From the NCBI GenBank assembly GCA_002914845.1, contig JXTC01000489.1, forward strand, positions 3,006 through 67,005: 64,000 nt of DNA, read 5' to 3'. The position numbers and the translations under genes were made by a program. The notes below the pieces were generated by a model. It was given only the letters and a program-made list of their open reading frames with translations. It did no database searches and was not told where the DNA came from. Of the stretch, positions 1 through 10,149 are shown one piece after another (the stretch's first letter is position 1; each line of letters starts with the position of its first letter). Source of the stretch: Trema orientale. Its lineage: Eukaryota; Streptophyta; Magnoliopsida; Rosales; Cannabaceae.

Positions 1-490
1 ACGTGAAGAATAAGGTGGTGCAGCAGTCGTGAGAAAATACAAAGGTCTTTGGCAGCCTTTTGCTATTATCTCTTGGTCTCTCAATACACAAATTCTTCTC
101 TCTTAGTTTGTAGGAATTTTGGTATAAACAAGCTTTTGGGTTAGGTTTCTTTGTAGCTTATTTATTTGTTATTTCCTTTTGATATTGGCATCAAGATTGT
201 TAGCAAAGCATCTTCTTTGTGGTCTTGATTGCTTTTGTGAGAGAGAAATTTGGGTGTATTTGGGATTTGGGTGTGAGGGAAATTTTGTCAGACTTTTGTA
301 ATCATTTTTGGTTATAGTGGAATTCTTCGCCGTCTCCGACGTGGACGTAGGCTATATTTTATAGCTGAACCACGATAAATCCTTGTGTTGCTTGCGATTT
401 TCTGTTATTTATATTTTGTCGTAAATCCCTATAATTTGACGTTTGTCTAGCAAGTTTGGTATTTGTGCTTCCGCTGGCACAATAATATAT
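1..490 (+). repeat. LTR-like fragment, probably Copia
   Basis: This stretch resembles the 3' half of a plant Copia LTR and its leader. A GTGGACGTAGGC motif near 340 is followed by a GAACCACG-type motif, a T-rich stretch and CTTCCGCTGGCACAA near 470-485, which is typical just before an LTR end. No gag or pol follows, so it may be a solo or truncated LTR cut by the window edge. The call rests on remembered motif style rather than a second LTR copy in the window. Confidence 0.4.
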
Positions 491-1019
491 ATCATTGGTC
501 ACTCAACATGACCCAAAAGAGATAATGGCTTGGTGGTCTCTTTACGAGGAAAAGGGATTTCATCCACCAACACAACTTCATTACTCACTTTAGCTCATTA
601 AATTTTCTTTTTTTTTAAATAAAATAAAATTAAAAAAAGGCATAAATCTTTGAACTACAAGTTATTTGTTTCATGTAAAAATTCATAGTGCAATCTATTC
701 AAAAAGTTCAATGCCTACCACGGAGAAAGGGGAGAGAGAGATTTCTTACTGATATCTGGGCAGTGGGAATGATCTACAACATAGTCTAGAGAGTGATGAA
801 AAATATTGATGAAGAATAGAAAGCAATTGGGGAGAAAGAGAGGGTGGCTGGTGTTATTTACGTGGAGGGTTGTTGCCCTGCTGGGGGCAACTGCTTTAAT
901 TAGCTGATGACTGATCAAACTTAAAAAATTCTTATCTTCTAGTCTTTGGCAGATGGTAGGTATTGTAAGTAAAGACACTTGTTATTTCATCTCATTTTCC
1001 TCCACTTAACTCTTCATAC
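491..1019. other. non-coding stretch, no gene seen
   Basis: AT-rich DNA with short A- and T-runs. The one ORF of note (minus strand, 715-978) has no recognisable domain. It could be old intron or 3' flank of the neighbouring helicase remnant, but nothing in it shows this. Confidence 0.4.
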
Positions 1020-1425
1020 TTGAATCTGAACACAAACCAGTGTTTTACACAGCTATTAACAAATGAAGCTTCCAATAACAGCTAAGCTATTTAAAAAAGA
1101 GTAAAAACAAATACCCATTTCATAGACATTAACAAATTAAGTTTCAATCTAGATGTCACCAAATAAATGATTGAAAAAAAAAAAAAAATCAAACTACTAA
1201 AAATAAATGGAGCACAAAACAAACTATGGTTGAGAGAAATAAAATATACACCTCCAAGGTCTTGAAGTTCAAGCTTTCAATTTGTTCCATACTATCAAAA
1301 AGCCTCCCAGGAGTGCCAATCAACAAGTTAGCTCCTGCTTCTTCAATTTTTTCACATTGGCTTTCATATTGGTTCCGCCTACGAAAAGCACTATTCTGTT
1401 GATGTGGAATATCCCAAAATCTAGT
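1020..1425 (-). pseudogene. duplicated exon of RH18-type DEAD-box helicase (second copy)
   Basis: Minus-strand translation gives VGGTNMKANVKK and then, after a one-base shift, [17 protein letters not shown] and SLNFKTLE. This is the region around helicase motif Ib (TPGR) of the RH18/SPB4-type family. The exon ends at a GAG|GT donor at 1252/1251. The adjacent intron-side sequence (1020-1190) matches 7780-7930, beside the other copy of the same exon, so the duplication includes intron. On the minus strand this exon lies downstream of the motif V and VI exons, which is out of order for one gene. It is therefore a separate duplicated block. No DEAD-motif exon follows it within the window. Confidence 0.75.
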
Positions 1426-2246
1426 GAGCGAGAGAGAGAGAGAGCACATGTAAATTTCAATCATACATAAAATAATAAAAAGGAGTTACCCAACAACGCT
1501 TTTGCTAACCTCATGAACAATCACCTGGAATGACATAAAATGACCACCTTTTCAAATGCTGTAAAGTAACTAAATGATACTAATAACTCTAAACCATACT
1601 CATATTGGTCTTTAAAAAGAAAAAGAAAACAACTCCAATGGATACAGGTGCATGAAACACACCTTTGGCAATAAGAAAACAATTGCATTTCCTTCTCTAC
1701 CCATACAAGCTGTTCGTCAAACTCTGACATTGGGATCTTGAGGGGAATTTTACAGCTCTGGAAAGCTTGCTAACTCGAAGTAAAGATATGTCAACTTAAA
1801 ACATAACACGGACCATGGTAGCTTTATAGTATTCATGTACCTATGGAATTACCTGAATCATGAAATCAACACCTGAAATGTCAAGTCCACATGCTGCAAC
1901 ATCAGTGCATAGAAGAAAGCCACTCGAGACAGATCTAAACCTGCATAATGCTTTATCCTTGCAACCTACAAGACGCAAAAGTTACAGTAAGTAAATAATT
2001 ACAAGTTGATGAATCGGAATTTATTTTTGACCAAGTATGCTGAACTTTAAAACTAAACCTGTTTCATAACCCTGCATCGACGGACAAGATTGAAACCCTT
2101 CAGAGAAACAAGATGTGGGAGAACAAGCCCCAGTATTGAATACAACTATAGTCATGAAGTATCTAGAAAAGGACTTCAATTGGCATATCAGAGTAATTTA
2201 CTCCCAAACAATACAAGAACACAATTCCACGAAACTCACATTATAA

Positions 2247-3137
2247 GGGGCTGTTTGGCATCATAACTAAAAAACAGTTTTTTATTTTTAAAAACAGAAA
2301 ACTGTTTTCAGAGAACAAATAAGGGTGTTTGGTATTGTTATCTGAGAACAGTTTTTAAAAACAAAGTTAAAGAAAACAGAAAATTCAGAGAACAACAAAG
2401 TGTTGTTTTTAAGGTGTTTTCTTAACTTTTTCTTTTCTAAAAAAAAAAAAAAAAATTTCATATGACTTTCATATACATATTTTCTTGTAACTTTCTCTCT
2501 CATAGTTTTCTCTAACTCTTTCTCTCATAACTTTCTCTCTCTTTACTCTCTCTCACCATTTTCTCTCTCTTCATTCTCTCAATTTTCATTCTCTCTCATC
2601 ATTTTTTCTCTCCTCATTCTCTCTCATTACTTTCTCTCTCCTCATTCTCTCTCATCATTTTCTATCATTTCATTTTTTTAATCATATTATCTCTCCTTAT
2701 TTTTTATTGCTACTTTGGTTTTTATGACTTTTTTTTATCTTTATTTTTTATCCCCATGCATTCTTACCACTCTCTCTTGTGTGTTTTCATTAGTTTTTTT
2801 TTTCTATTTTTCTCAACACTTCTTATTTTCATATTCTCTCTTATCACTTTCCCTCTCGTTATTATCTTTCCTTTTCTCTTGTGACTTTCTCTCTCCTTAT
2901 TCTTTTACTTGAATTTATCTCTGGTCACTCTTTCTTGACTTCTTTTCTCTAAATATTTTTTTTATAATACAAATATGATTTTTTATATTCATATAATTTT
3001 TTTCCCTAAAAAATGTTGTTAGAAAATATTTGCCAGATACCTATTATTTTCTGAAAACATTACAAAATAATTTTTGTTCACATTTCTGAAAACACAATTC
3101 TAAAAACAGAAAATAAAAAACAATGCCAAACAGGCTC
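2247..3137. mobile_element. Tourist-like (PIF/Harbinger) MITE
   Basis: Ends match as inverted repeats: GGGGCTGTTTGGCAT at 2247-2261, and GAGCCTGTTTGGCAT read inward from 3137. The 3-bp TAA at 2244-2246 is repeated at 3138-3140, the target duplication expected for PIF/Harbinger. The ~890-bp interior is a long TC-rich tract (about 2490-2940) with no transposase, so it is non-autonomous. It lies in an intron of the helicase remnant. Confidence 0.8.
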
Positions 3138-3657
3138 TAATCTTTTTACTTTTGTTCTTAACAAGGATATCCACATTGTGTGATGATTTTTTTCTTTTTT
3201 TGTCTGCATCACACTCAGGATATTGCGATAAAACCCAAAAAAATAAGAGAAAAGGTCTAGTACAAGGGCACTGCATAAGAATAAAACTTCTTTCACCTTC
3301 ACCTCAAGAGTCGTGTACAAACACGAATCAGCATACCTCAAGGTTTAGGCTAGAAGGCGTTTCTGAAGACACAGCTTGTTCTGATAAAATTGAACCATTT
3401 AGCAACTTTGTTTCAGTTCGTACTTCAACTCTCGCAAGATTCCTCAATCCTGCCTTGGCTAGCTCTTCTACTGCCTCAGTCTGAGTTGCTGAAAAGAGAC
3501 CAGTTCTACGAAGCTTTGGTAAGCGATATATAATAAAATATATCAGCTCTTGGAAAACCAAATTCAGAAGCCTATCGATCTCGTCTAGAATCAAGAACCT
3601 GTAAAAAGCAACAAACATGATCACTCATAAAAATTCGTATTGGGTGTATGAAATTCC

Positions 3658-3891
3658 TGTTGAGAATGAAAAATCAACAGGAAAGATTTGATTAACAGTC
3701 CAATTAAAAATTAATTGAGCAATTAATTTCCTGTTTTATTTGCTTCCTTTCTAGTTTTTGTACCATCGTAGATTTAAGATATTTTAGAGATTTATCCATT
3801 TATTTAATACCCCTTTTTTCTCTATGCACTATGTATTTAAACCACACAATATAAACTCTTTTGTATCAAATACATGTTCAATTTTTTATCA
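3658..3891 (+). repeat. 5' LTR of Copia 1
   Basis: Begins TGTTGAGAATG and ends TTTTTATCA, directly before the primer-binding site. It aligns along its length with 7421-7657 with scattered substitutions. Confidence 0.9.
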
Positions 3892-3902
3892 TGGTATCAG
3901 CC
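3892..3902 (+). other. primer-binding site of Copia 1
   Basis: TGGTATCAGCC starts immediately after the LTR. It resembles the usual plant Copia PBS (TGGTATCAGAGC) complementary to initiator tRNA-Met. Confidence 0.85.
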
Positions 3903-3960
3903 TAATTCCTACAGTGGCCTGAAATTTGGTCAGATCTGAAATTTTGTTCTGCACTTGCAT

Positions 3961-4992
3961 CTGAAATTTGGTCAGATCTGAAAGAACACTTGTCACAGGT
4001 AAATGGTCCCACATATATTTCAACTTGAAAGTGATATTAACAATTTGGTACAGGATACTATGTCTATAGCAACATATTTTACTAAACTAAAAAGGCTTTG
4101 GGATGAACTTATGGCACTCTGCTCTATTCCTTCTCGTTGTTGCACCATGAAAGAAGTCATACAACATCAACAAAATCACAAGACCATGAAATTTCTCATG
4201 GGTCTTAATGAATCCTATTCCGCGATCAAAGGACAGATCTTATTAATGGATCCACTGTCTACTATGAATTGAGCTTACTCATTAGTGCTTCAAGAAGAAC
4301 GCCAACGAGCAGTTTCCTCGAACAAAAATATAATACTAGACGCAGCTGTACTTGCAACTAAACATAATCCAAATACAAGAGGAAGGAGAGAATATAGGGA
4401 AAGAAAAAACGACTTTAAACGGGATCGACCAAAATGTGATCATTGCGGATGGGTCAGCCACACAATTGAAAAGTGCTATCATACTCGTGGTTTTCCTCCC
4501 AATCACCCCCGAATTCAAAAGACAAATTCCAAGTCTGGTGCTAATCAGATATCTTCATCAGCAAATGACTGTAAGCAGTCTTCAATTGGGTTTCCTTTTT
4601 CCCAAGAGCAATGTAAGCAACTTTTGGACTTTTTGAATAGCACCAATAAATCCTCTCCCATGGCACATCATGTAGGTACATCCACCATGACCAATATGCC
4701 AGGTAACCTTTTTTACCTTTCCTCCACTTTGAATTATACTCCATGGATAATAGATAGTGGAGCTACAGATCATATGGTTTGCTCCCAATCCTATTTGACT
4801 TCCTATTTTCCTGTTAAAAACCAAACCGATAAATTGCCAAATGGTTCATTAGCTCCTGTTAGCCATATCGGCTCTGTTATTTTTTCTTCACAATTAATCT
4901 TAACCAATGTTATGTGTGTTCCCTCATTCCAATTTAATTTAGTTTCAGTCAGCAAGCTTTCTCATAATTCACATCTTTATCTTTTCTACTAA
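3961..4992 (+). pseudogene. Copia 1 gag and protease remnant
   Basis: Gag resumes at EIWSDLKEHLSQV (about 3963), so roughly its first hundred residues are missing. A one-base shift leads into the gag core, with LKRLWDELMAL. A stop at 4270 breaks the frame, which then continues to a zinc knuckle CDHCGWVSHTIEKC (C-x2-C-x4-H-x4-C, about 4432-4473) and the protease motif WIIDSGATDHM (about 4744-4776). Gag normally packages the element RNA and protease processes the polyprotein; this copy cannot. A 23-bp sequence beside the gag deletion is present twice, at 3919-3941 and 3961-3983. Confidence 0.85.
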
Positions 4993-5004
4993 TTCTTGTA
5001 TAAT

Positions 5005-5916
5005 TCAGGACTGACGCTCGATGAAGATGATTGGGATGGGAATTGAGCGAGATGGTCTCTACTACTTGCACATTTCCAAAGAAGCTATATGTTATTCAAT
5101 AAAATCTCTTCCCTCTCAATTGTGACATCGTCGTTTAGGACATTTATCCAATAAATTGTTGCATTTACTTTCCAAAAATGTACATGAGATTAAAGCATGT
5201 GACATCAATAGTTGTTTTGTATGCCCTTTAGCAAAACAAACAAGACTACAGTTTCCTTTAAGTTCTATATCATCTATTGCTCCTTTTGAATTATTGCATG
5301 TTGATATTTGGGCTGGGTATCGTGTACCTTCGATTTCTGGAGCACACTATTTCTTAACAATCGTGTACCTTCGATTAAAGCATGTGACATCAATAGTTGT
5401 TTATGCTTTGTTTCTACACATACGCAAAAACCATCGAAGTTTGATGCACGTGCCACGCGTTGCATTTTTGTTGGTTATCCTTATGGACAAAAAGGATATC
5501 GAGTATATGAAATTGTAAGTGAGAAAATATTTACATCTTGTGATGTAATTTTTTATGAGGACCGGTTTTCTTTTTTGAATCATTCTAGTTCATTACAATT
5601 TCTGGTTTTACCTATTCCATTAAGCATTTCAAATGATGATGTTCTACCTCTATTTGAAAGTCAACAGATTGAAACACCAAGTTCAGAAATTACAGATCCC
5701 ATTCCACTACGTAAGTCTTCTCGTGCAACAAAGATTCCTAGTTATCTGCATGACTTGCATATTGAACATGAACTCCCTTCTCGAACATCTGAATCATTAA
5801 CATCAACTGGGGTCACTTCTAATACCGGTAATCTCTATCCATTATGTAACTTTCTATCTATGATCGATTATCTCCCTCACATCGAACTTTCACCACTAGT
5901 ATTTCTCTTCGAATAG
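5005..5916 (+). pseudogene. Copia 1 integrase remnant with catalytic core deleted
   Basis: The N-terminal zinc-binding part is visible: the LGHLSNKLLHLL region, then CDINSCFVCPLAKQ. The first catalytic region HVDIWAGY (about 5300-5322) and HYFLTIV (to about 5360) follow. The sequence then jumps to CFVSTHTQKPSKFDARA and CIFVGYPYGQKGYRVYE, which belong far downstream in the family. The second Asp and the Glu of the DDE site are absent. The junction (5360-5402) is filled by short copies of nearby integrase sequence. The frame then stays open to 5916 through the serine-rich linker before RT. Confidence 0.85.
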
Positions 5917-5919
5917 AGC

Positions 5920-7375
5920 CAAAAACTTTGTTGCAGGCTTTTCAAGATAAAAATTGGAGGGATGCTATGTAGGCCGAAATTAAAGCTCTTCAAGATAACC
6001 AAACATGGACCTTAACTTCACTTCTGCTGGGCAAGAAAGCTATTGGTTGCAAATAGGTTTACAAAATCAAGTATAATTCTAATGGCTCTATCGAAAGATA
6101 CAAAGCTCGCCTAGTAGCAAAAGGTTATAATCAAATCGAAGGTCTTGATTATGGAGAAACATTTGCACCAGTTGCAAAAATGGTTACTGTTTGTGTCTAA
6201 CTAGCAATTGCAGCCACACAAAAATGGTATCTTCACCAACTTGATGTAAATAATGCCTTTTTACATAGTGACCTTGATGAAATTATATGCATGAATCTTC
6301 CTCCTAGTTTTGGACGAAAGGGGGAGACAAGAGTATATAAACTTAATAAGTCATTGTATAGCTTAAAGCAAGTCTCTGACAATGGTTTGTCAAGCTTTCC
6401 TCAGCTCTCAGTGATGCAGGCTACAAACAAAAGGAGCTTTCCTTAGCCCTCAATGATGCAAGCTCCAAACAATCTAAGGCAGATCACTCATTATTCGTCC
6501 AAAAAGAAGAAAACAGCTTTACAGCTGTTTTGATTTATGTCGATGATGTGATACGGGAAATAATTTTAAAAAGATCCAAGACCTTAAAAAGTTCTTGAAT
6601 GATCATTTCAAGCTTAAAGATCTTGGCAATCTGAAGTATCTTTTGAGATTGAGGTTGCACGCTCAGCAAAAAGTATTCACTTATCCCAAAGAAAGTATGC
6701 ACTAGAAATTTTAGAGGATACAGGTTTTCTAGCGACAAGGCCAGCAAAGTCCCCAGTGGAGCAAGGTTTGAGCATAAATGATTCTGATGGAGAATTATTG
6801 ACAGATCCTTCTTTATATCATAGACTCGTTGGACGATTAATTTACTTAACAATAACGAGACTAGACTTAGCATATGCAATAAATGTGTTAAGCCAATTTA
6901 TGGATAAGCCAAGAGTACCACACTTAGATGCAGCTCACTGAGTACTAAGATACATCAAGCAAACACCTGGTCAAGGGATATTCTTATCATCAAGTAGCTC
7001 AATTCAACTTAAGGCTTATTGTGATCCAGATTGGGCACGCTGTAAAGATACAAGAAGATCAATCACTGACTTTTGTATTTTGCATGGAGATTCACCTATC
7101 TCTTGGAAAACAAAGAAGCAAACAACTATATCTCGTTCTTCAGCTGAGGCATAATACAGATCTATGGCAACCACTTCTTGTGAAATAACTTGGATAAAAT
7201 ATTTACTAGAAGATTTGAGGATAGACATCCACATGCAGTTATGCTACATTGTGACAACCAAGCAGCAACTCATATTGCTTCAAATCCTGTTTTTCACGAG
7301 CGTACAAAGCATATTGAAATAGATTATCACATTGTTCATGAAAAACTCTAAGTCAGAATCATTTCATCATTTGCT
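5920..7375 (+). pseudogene. Copia 1 reverse transcriptase and RNase H remnant
   Basis: RT signatures: [52 protein letters not shown] and IYVDDV (about 6534-6551). RNase H signatures: [30 protein letters not shown] and [20 protein letters not shown]. Several in-frame stops occur, for example after WRDAM and AIGCK. A 42-bp in-frame tandem duplication lies at about 6393-6476, just before the YVDD box. Confidence 0.9.
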
Positions 7376-7420
7376 TGGCAAGTTGGGTGTTATGAATATA
7401 AACTCCAACTTGAGGGGGAG

Positions 7421-7657
7421 TATTGAGAATGAAAAATTAACTGGAAGGATTTGATTAACGGTCCAACTGGGAATTAATTGGGCAATTAATTTCCTATTTT
7501 ATTTGCTTCCTTTCTAGTTTTTGTACCGTTGTAGATTTAAGATATTTTAAAAATTTGTTCATTTATTGTAATACCCTTTTTTTCTCCCTGCACTATGTAT
7601 ATATAAACCACACAATGTAAGCTCTTTTGTATCAAATACATATTCAACTTTTTATCA
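7421..7657 (+). repeat. 3' LTR of Copia 1 with polypurine tract
   Basis: The polypurine tract GAGGGGGAG (7412-7420) lies directly before it. The LTR begins TATTGAGAATG (TG changed to TA) and ends TTTTTATCA before the ATTCC target duplication. Confidence 0.9.
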
Positions 7658-8559
7658 ATTCCTCTCAGAAACTAAAAATTTGCATAACCCACTTAGGAAA
7701 TCGGTAAAGTCAATACAATTAACTTCAATAACAACTTTTCTCAAAAACTAACGCCAACCAGCATTCAAATAAAATAAATGAATGAACTTGAGTCTTTAAC
7801 ACAAACCCATGTTTTGCATAGCAACAAAGTTAAACCAACTAAATTATTTAAAAAAAGATTAAAACAAAAACCCTTTTCATAGACATTCACAAATTAAGTT
7901 TCAATCTACTAGATAAAACAAAAAGGAAACGAAATATGGACCTCCAAGGTCTTGAAGTCCAAGCTGTCAACTTGTATCATAAAGCTTCCCTGCAGTTCCA
8001 ATCAACAAATTAGCTCCTTCTTCTTCAATCTTCTTCGAGTCGGGTTTCGCATTGGTTCCACCCAGTAAAAGCACACATTTGAAAATCGATAACTTCCCAA
8101 CAATAAATATTTGTGACGATAGCCCTCTCGTCGGAGAAATAATTACCCTATTACCTGCACAAGCCAACCCCCCAAAAAAGAAATAAAAATAAAACATGGT
8201 GATTTTCTTATTTCATTTTCTCGACCCCCAAACAGAAATTAAGAGAGGAAAATCGGTTTAGGGCGAACCTAGTGAGGTTTTAGACAGGGTTTTGCTTGAG
8301 CCGGCAGCGTCTACGTCGACGTCCTCGAATTTACATGGCAGAGGGATTGTGGCAGCTTGAACTGGAGTGCAGAACTCGAATTAAGGGTTTTCGAGTGAAT
8401 AATTGGGGTTTGAGTGATGCGAATTTGGGGTTTTTTTTAGCTGGAGATATAGGTTTTTCGTTCTAGAAAACCTGGGAAATTCGACACCCAGAGAAAACTC
8501 GCTGAGCCATCATGGAAGTGTCGTTTCACAGAAACGACGAGTTTTGGTACTCGTAGTCG

Positions 8560-9240
8560 TATATAATGGTTGCTTTATCCGAGAGAAATTTGCACTTATA
8601 TTTCATAAATACTTTTTTTTTTTCCTTTCAAAAAATAAAGTGGTACACATTTTATACTTAAAATTATGTGGTATACATTTTTAATATAAACTCTTACATA
8701 TGGTTTAAGTTTATAGTGTAAATTATAATTATGGTATAAAATGCATGTATAGTGTATATTAATCAAAAACTTATAAAAATATGTATTTATAAAATAAACA
8801 AAGTAACTATGTATGAAAATATGCTTGAGAGAACTTTTTCCAATAATTTGATAATTGATTCATTAAAGAGTATATTTTAAAAAAGAAAAGAAAAGAAAAG
8901 AATAGCCCAAATAGGATCTTATTTATCATATGCTGAAAAACAAATTGAAATACTAATTATGTAACTTTTAAACAAAAGAGATCTATGTACTACTAACTAC
9001 CATTATTCAACCATTATTCAACCATGACACCGACGACCTTGCATACTTAGTCTAAAATCAAGAAAAAACAAAATATCCAGGAGAAACTCCTATGAACTTC
9101 ATGATCGCTACCACGTCGAACTCACGATCATCAGATGTCCTAGAACGAGAAACGAGGAACAAGAAAAAAGATATAATAAAAAAAAACAAAATGAGGAACG
9201 AGGAACAAGAAGGAAAGAAGATATAAAAAGAAATAAAGAA
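8560..9240. other. AT-rich non-coding stretch
   Basis: No coding signal. There is a short AAAAG microsatellite near 8880-8900 and an A-rich run to about 9240. It separates the 5' end of the helicase remnant from the 3' end of the zinc-finger remnant; the two genes point the same way. Confidence 0.5.
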
Positions 9241-9421
9241 GAAACAAGTACTTGCGCATGGCATACGGGATGATTATCGAATTCATTCAAATTCTTGAAC
9301 CCCTTCCCATATGTGGGACACCGTTTATTCGCATTTTTGTGTGCGGACCATCTGTGTTTTTGGAGATCACTGAATACAGAAAAAGTATTGTTGCACTAGT
9401 TACAGTGAATTGGTATTAGAG

Positions 9422-9960
9422 GAGGTGTCACAGTGGCCTACTGCACTGCACAGAAGAGATCAACACCAAGTGCCACAATAAGAGGCGTCACAGGGGCAGC
9501 GGCAGGGGCAGACAGCATGGGCTCCAATTGGGCAAGAACTCCCCAAAACAAGGTGGGAGATTGCATGGCGTCTGGTGCTGGAGCAGGCGTCACAGGGGCC
9601 TGCTACACTCCACGGAAGATGTCACTGCCAAGTGTCATTGTAGGAGGTGTCACAGGGGCAGAGGCAGGGCGGAGCAGGGGCGGACGCGATATAACCAAGG
9701 GGAACGACCATATCCACGGGTGCCGCTCGGTCAAGAACTCCATGAAACAAGTTGGGACGTTGAATGGCGTCTGGCGCTGGAGGAGGCGTCACAGGGGCCT
9801 GCTGCACTACGTGGAAGATGTCAGTGCCAAGTGCCATCATAGGAGGCATCAGAGAGGCGTAGGCAGGGTAGGGGCAGGGGCGGATGTGATATGAACCAAT
9901 CGGAATGACCATATCCACGAGCACCGCTCGGTCAAGAACTCCCAGAAACAAGGTGGAAGG
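9422..9960 (-). repeat. short-period tandem repeats in the zinc-finger gene (~170-190 bp)
   Basis: Landmark GGCGTCACAGGGGCCTGCT recurs near 9424, 9595 and 9784, giving units of about 171 and 189 bp, or about 57-63 codons. On the minus strand each encodes a variant of VTPPPAPDAI and GVLDRAAPVDMV. These lie nearest the finger-coding end. Confidence 0.7.
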
Positions 9961-10149
9961 TTGCATGGCTTCTGGTGCACTAAAAGCTATGCTCGCTGGC
10001 GACCCGACAATAATATCTCGATAAGAGCGAGGTGGCTGCATGGGGTCCAGCACGATCCACCCGACAGGAACAGCCACTGGCCCTGGGGCAAGATCACGTG
10101 GAACCACAGGGCCACCCGACGCACGGCCAAGATTTTGATGAAGAATGTG

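Larger units (their letters stand above)
3658..7657 (+). mobile_element. Copia LTR retrotransposon 1, degenerate, with 5-bp TSD
   Basis: Two ~235-bp LTRs flank gag, protease, integrase, RT and RNase H remnants in Copia order. The target duplication ATTCC is perfect at 3653-3657 and 7658-7662. It inserted into the helicase intron between the motif Ib and DEAD exons. The coding region is dead: the gag N-terminus and the integrase catalytic core are deleted, RT has a 42-bp tandem duplication, and stops occur throughout. Short LTRs and the DSGATDHM protease motif fit the Ale/Retrofit type, which is an inference. Confidence 0.92.
1663..8515 (-). pseudogene. RH18-like: DEAD-box ATP-dependent RNA helicase, RH18-like, decayed and interrupted by transposons
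   Basis: Exons appear in order on the minus strand. About 8515-8270 carries a possible ATG at 8513 (not certain to be the true start), then [14 protein letters not shown] (Q motif) and DAAGSSKT in place of the ATP-binding AATGSGKT. 8190-7930 carries [10 protein letters not shown] (motif Ia) and [14 protein letters not shown], then a frameshift. 3600-3337 carries [10 protein letters not shown] (DEAD changed to DEID), [19 protein letters not shown] (SAT motif) and a clean GAG|GTATGC donor. 1975-1857 carries GFLLCTDVAACGLDI (motif V, Arg to Cys). 1760-1663 carries a stop codon just before RTACMGREGNAIVFLLPK (motif VI). Family members unwind RNA, and RH18/SPB4 types are linked to ribosome assembly. 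Lost motif I, DEID, stops and shifts make this a dead copy. A Tourist MITE and a Copia element sit in introns. Confidence 0.85.

Noticed and set aside
3152-3484. Plus-strand ORF of 110 codons
   Set aside because: It overlaps the minus-strand DEAD exon, which has clear helicase motifs and splice sites.
9433-9894. Plus-strand ORF of 153 codons in the GC-rich repeat region
   Set aside because: The repeat landmarks and the zinc-finger continuation make sense only on the minus strand. The plus ORF is a by-product of GC-rich repeats.
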